NCBI RefSeq assembly: GCF_025370255.1
Contig: NZ_JAMTCD010000033.1
Coordinates: 1 to 36,732 of the forward strand
Reading direction: 5' to 3'
Length of the DNA stretch: 36,732 nucleotides
DNA from: Shewanella holmiensis
GTDB lineage: Bacteria; Pseudomonadota; Gammaproteobacteria; Enterobacterales; Shewanellaceae
Shown: piece by piece, positions 33,294 through 36,732 of the stretch
Numbering within the stretch: the stretch's first letter is position 1
Layout of the letters: the number at the start of each line of letters is the position of its first letter
Made by a program: the position numbers and the translations under genes
The notes under the pieces: generated by a model
Databases searched by the model: none
What the model saw: the letters and a program-made list of their open reading frames with translations, nothing else
What the model was told of the DNA's origin: nothing

Positions 33294-35891
33294 TTAGAAC
33301 TTAAGAGTATAACTTGCACGGTACTCGCGACCATAGTTGTTATATAGGTCAGCATTGTCATATGTACCAGCTGAGCTTAATACTGGGTCTTCATCTGTTA
33401 GGTTGTTGATACCTAATAAGATAGAACCAAAGTTACCAGCATCATAAACATAGCTTAAGTTATGAATTAACCAAGAATCTAAGTGACCTGTATCATCATC
33501 TTCATAAGTAGATGAAGTGTAGTTAGAGTTCCAAGACACACTGTGATCAGCAAGTGAGTAGCTTAAGGTAATATTAGACTTAAAGTCTGGTGAACCATTC
33601 CAACCTGCGATATCAGTTGCTTCAGAACCACCTTCAACTTCTTGAATATATTCAAGAACGAAGCTGTTATTCCAGTTGATACCGAAATCACCAGCGCCAG
33701 TCTCAAACTTAGCGTTTAATGCTACGTCAACACCAGTAATCTCTAGCTTGTCACCGTTACCATAACCAGTACCAACTTCGTTTGCACGACCTAATGTACC
33801 ACCTGGGCCATTTGGCGCACGGTTAACATAGAATGTTTCAGATGTTGGAAGTGTACCAGCGTCAATACCACGCATTACGTTGGTGATTGTACGACGGCTA
33901 ATAACATCGTCAATGTTCAAGTTGAAGTAATCAACTTTTAAACCGATGTCATCAACGATATCCCAAGCAATACCAAAGTTAATATACTCTGATGTTTCAG
34001 GACCTAGGTCCTTGTTAGCACGAATATAGGTATCAAACTGGCGTGAAGCACAATCTGCATCAGAAATACCGTTAGATTGACAGAATGGATAATCTGTACC
34101 GGTATCAGCACTGAATGTAGTTGCTGCATATAACTGGTCTAATGAAGGTGCACGGAATGCTTCTGAGTAAGATGCACGTACAACAACATTATCAAGCGCT
34201 TGCCAGCGAATAGAAGCTTTAGGAGCTACGTTATCACCAAAGTCTGAGTAATCATCGTAACGCGCTGCTAAGTTTAATTCTACATCTTCAATAATTGGTA
34301 ATACTGCTTCATAGAATGCAGCCCATACTTGACGGTCACCACCAGCAGAGTTACCTGCGCTACCACCAATTAATCCCGCTTCAGATTGAGCATCATAAAC
34401 TTCACTGAACTGTTGATCGAAGTATTCCATCCCGAAGTAATGAGCTACCATACCGCCTGGTAATTCAAAAGCATCAAATCCAATACCACCACTGTACTGA
34501 TCAAAAGTAGCGCGACCTTGAGTTAAAGTTGTCGCTTTCATGTTGTTCACGCCAGCTTCAGAACCTAAGTCAATACCATTTTGTTGGTTATAAGCAAGAC
34601 CAGAAACGCTTAAGTAATACTCACCGATAGATTTGTTATCAGCGATGTTGTGGTGATAGTAGAATTCCCACTGAGCATCATTTAACGCACTGATTGTACC
34701 GCGTAAACCTGTTAAGTAATCTTGGTTATAGTCATCTACAACACCATCACGCGTGCCGATACCTACCCAACGGAAGTAACCTGTAGTTTCTGCACCGTAT
34801 GGGTTATGTGGGTTATCAGCTGCCATTTTACGCCAAGGCGCCGCAGGTGGTGCATAACGTCCCCATGAATTATTTTGGGTAACCATTGCACGGCCAAACC
34901 ATTCGACATCTTCTGCAATTTCATAATTAGCATCAACATAAACAGTGTTACGGTCAATAGATGCTTTGTTGTATGAAACGTTAGCAAAAGCATACATACA
35001 ATAAGTAGAACCAGGGCTCCAGTCTGTATCAGCTTTTACTTTTGCAAATACATCATTACCATATTCGCTAATTAAATCGTCACATAATGGAGAAGCTTGA
35101 GCTGAAGAGAAATCAGGTGCTGCAACTGTAGCACCATAGATACTCCAACCTGGTGCGTCTACGTATGCTTGTGAATTTGCGTTAAGTGCTCCTGCTGAAG
35201 TGTAGTCGCGGTCTGCATCAGAAATACCTTTACGGTCTTGATGGTCGAAAGCAAAAGTAATGTTACCTTTATCCATCTGATAACCAGCAACAACCGAGAA
35301 TTCTTTGCTTGTTAATCCGCCGTCTCTGTCACGAGAACCGCCACCCACATTAAATTCGATACCTTGATAGTTCTTTTTCATGATGATGTTAACAACACCA
35401 GCAATCGCGTCAGAACCATATGTAGAAGAAGCACCATCGGTTAAAATTTCAATACGTTCAACTGCAGCCATTGGAATAGCGTTTAAGTTTGCTGATGCAC
35501 CACCAAGTGTTGGTGAACCAGGAAAACGTTTACCATCGATAAGTACTAAGGTACGGCTTGAACCAGCACCACGTAAATCGATAGTCGCTTGAGATTGTGC
35601 AGAGCTACCAGAACGTTCAGAGAACGATCCAAATGAGTTTAGGTTACTGTTACGAAGAGCATCAGCAACAGTAAAGTTACCTTCCATCTTCATATCTTCA
35701 GTAGTGATAGTTGTTACTGGTGAAGCACCTTCTAAATCACTACGCTTAATACGTGAACCTGTTACTTCAATACGTTCAACTTTAGCGCCATCTTCTTCAG
35801 CAGCAAAAACTGCTGGAGCTGTAAATGCAGCTGCTGCTGCACCGCTAACAAGTGCGAAGCGCACTGACTTAGCTAGTAAATTCTTATGCAT
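33294..35891 (-). CDS. TonB-dependent outer-membrane receptor
   Basis: An 865-residue receptor. Signal peptide 1-30 (cleavage AVFA|AEED), TonB-box-like KVERIEVTGS (37-46), plug domain (about 55-170, with SPVTTITTEDM, TIDLRGAGSSRTLVLIDGKR and DGASSTYGSDAIAGVVNI), then a 22-strand-type barrel ending NYGREYRASYTLKF with the terminal Phe required for assembly. It lacks an N-terminal signalling extension, so no sigma/anti-sigma partner is expected. The plug style (ERIEVTGSRI, YGSDAIAGVVNIIMKK) is the one common in Shewanella and Alteromonas receptors for peptides, sugars or other organics rather than siderophores; the ligand cannot be assigned. AGGGAGA precedes the ATG. Energy would come from the TonB2 operon or another TonB. 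Confidence 0.96.
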   Translation of the reverse strand: MHKNLLAKSVRFALVSGAAAAAFTAPAVFAAEEDGAKVERIEVTGSRIKRSDLEGASPVTTITTEDMKMEGNFTVADALRNSNLNSFGSFSERSGSSAQSQATIDLRGAGSSRTLVLIDGKRFPGSPTLGGASANLNAIPMAAVERIEILTDGASSTYGSDAIAGVVNIIMKKNYQGIEFNVGGGSRDRDGGLTSKEFSVVAGYQMDKGNITFAFDHQDRKGISDADRDYTSAGALNANSQAYVDAPGWSIYGATVAAPDFSSAQASPLCDDLISEYGNDVFAKVKADTDWSPGSTYCMYAFANVSYNKASIDRNTVYVDANYEIAEDVEWFGRAMVTQNNSWGRYAPPAAPWRKMAADNPHNPYGAETTGYFRWVGIGTRDGVVDDYNQDYLTGLRGTISALNDAQWEFYYHHNIADNKSIGEYYLSVSGLAYNQQNGIDLGSEAGVNNMKATTLTQGRATFDQYSGGIGFDAFELPGGMVAHYFGMEYFDQQFSEVYDAQSEAGLIGGSAGNSAGGDRQVWAAFYEAVLPIIEDVELNLAARYDDYSDFGDNVAPKASIRWQALDNVVVRASYSEAFRAPSLDQLYAATTFSADTGTDYPFCQSNGISDADCASRQFDTYIRANKDLGPETSEYINFGIAWDIVDDIGLKVDYFNLNIDDVISRRTITNVMRGIDAGTLPTSETFYVNRAPNGPGGTLGRANEVGTGYGNGDKLEITGVDVALNAKFETGAGDFGINWNNSFVLEYIQEVEGGSEATDIAGWNGSPDFKSNITLSYSLADHSVSWNSNYTSSTYEDDDTGHLDSWLIHNLSYVYDAGNFGSILLGINNLTDEDPVLSSAGTYDNADLYNNYGREYRASYTLKF

Positions 35892-36732
35892 TGTCTATCT
35901 CCCTGGACATATTTGTCTTTCTTATAATTCCAACAGTTCATTAATTGACATGCTGGTTAATGAGAACCTGTAACAACTGTGGCTACAAAATCACATTTGC
36001 AGCGCAATAAAATCACATTTGAAACAAGTAATCAACAATTGATGCACTGTAAGCGCAAAAGTTAATCAAACTATCAACTTAAAGCTGTTAACTTTTATGA
36101 ACATCCAGCAAGGGTAGTTAATATTTTAACTTTAAAATCAATATCATAATAAAGGCAGGTAAAATAAATGCAAAAAAGTGAACCATTTAACAAAAGAACA
36201 ACAGATGTATTTATACAGATAGCTATTTTAATTAGTTAAGCAATAGCAAATGTTAGTTTTTCAGTATAAAAACTTACTATTGACTTTTTTAAACTGAAAA
36301 TTGCTGAAGAATGTCAACACCACCATTAGCAAACTGTTCACACCCTCATTCCAGTCGAGAATTTAACCAGCAGGATGTAAATCCATTAAACAATCTTCAA
36401 TGTTAACTATGCTATGGCGCACTGGACATCCTAAAATTGCATCGAAACACCCAAGATAAAATATTTTTAAATTTCATTTAATAAAAAGCTTGAACAAATA
36501 AATCTATTATCAAATGGTTTGTTCATTGGACATTGTCTTAGCCACTTTTAGAAGCAGCGGACTGTTTACTTGTAACTGACAGGGAAATGCTCAAATTAAT
36601 CTGCATGATCACTGCTAAATTTGCAGAAAAAGAATGAATCAATCTAATTGAATTAATGATTAACAAATAACGTTCAACTGACAGACGTCATTAATAACAC
36701 ACTATTTTAAATGATCTTTTCATTTGGGTTTG
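35892..36732. other. Upstream region of the TonB-dependent receptor
   Basis: These 841 bases have no recognisable gene on either strand. They are AT-rich. The part near the receptor contains the tandem CRP-like half-sites (next entry) and presumably the promoter; a TATAAG lies on the minus strand near 35920-35925, with a weak -35. Nothing notable is seen from about 36150 to the edge. Confidence 0.55.
35987..36021 (-). promoter_or_regulatory. Two identical CRP-half-site-like repeats, 22 bp apart
   Basis: The 13-mer CAAATGTGATTTT occurs on the minus strand at 36021-36009 and again at 35999-35987, exactly 22 bp apart. AAATGTGAT is the left half of the CRP consensus; the right halves are not conserved. 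The sites lie about 96-130 bp upstream of the receptor's ATG. Confidence 0.6.

Overview
The window looks like a piece of chromosome from a marine gammaproteobacterium of the Alteromonadales, most likely Shewanella or a close relative. The main reasons are the purF-cvpA-dedD-folC-truA-fimV-asd-pdxB gene order, the complete TonB2-type cluster (DUF3450, ttpC, exbB2, exbD2, tonB2, TPR lipid-envelope protein), the feoA-feoB pair and the AT-rich, Shewanella-like protein sequences. Assignment is by recognition only; no search was run.

Layout. (1) Positions 1-6500 are an accessory segment. An intact 1260-bp IS3-family element (282-1541, 3-bp target duplication CTT) sits immediately upstream of a truncated-by-window membrane-protein gene on the minus strand. 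It is followed by an orphan 88-aa gene, then three minus-strand genes of the type found in defence or hypervariable islands: a SEC-C zinc-motif protein, a small protein carrying a RHIM/amyloid-signalling-like motif (core IQVG), and a DUF4238 protein. The segment ends with a 274-287 bp structured element present twice in tandem (5935-6495). (2) Positions 6573-20384 are the housekeeping block, all on the minus strand: purF, cvpA, dedD (SPOR), folC, truA, fimV, asd, pdxB, glnS. accD, usually found between truA and folC in relatives, is absent here. fimV carries a six-unit, about 59-residue acidic repeat. (3) Positions 20408-22949 are feoB and feoA (ferrous iron uptake), preceded by a Fur-like box and an Fnr-like site placed exactly at -41.5 from a predicted promoter. 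(4) Positions 23343-26742 hold a GNAT acetyltransferase, a parvulin prolyl isomerase, a DUF885 lipoprotein metallopeptidase-like protein, and a divergent degenerate GGDEF protein. (5) Positions 26984-31935 are a six-gene TonB2 energy-transduction operon with three TAATG stop/start overlaps. (6) Positions 32240-35891 are a SAM-dependent methyltransferase and an 865-aa TonB-dependent receptor, whose long upstream region has two identical CRP-half-site-like repeats 22 bp apart.

How it fits together: purF/cvpA, folC, truA, asd, pdxB and glnS are core metabolism and translation; fimV is a polar/peptidoglycan-linked organiser; feoAB brings in ferrous iron, plausibly induced under anoxia and low iron; the TonB2 operon would power outer-membrane receptors such as the one at the right end. 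The most unusual content is the accessory segment, especially the RHIM-like protein at 3900-4430 with its SEC-C and DUF4238 neighbours, a candidate for an uncharacterised amyloid-signalling defence module.
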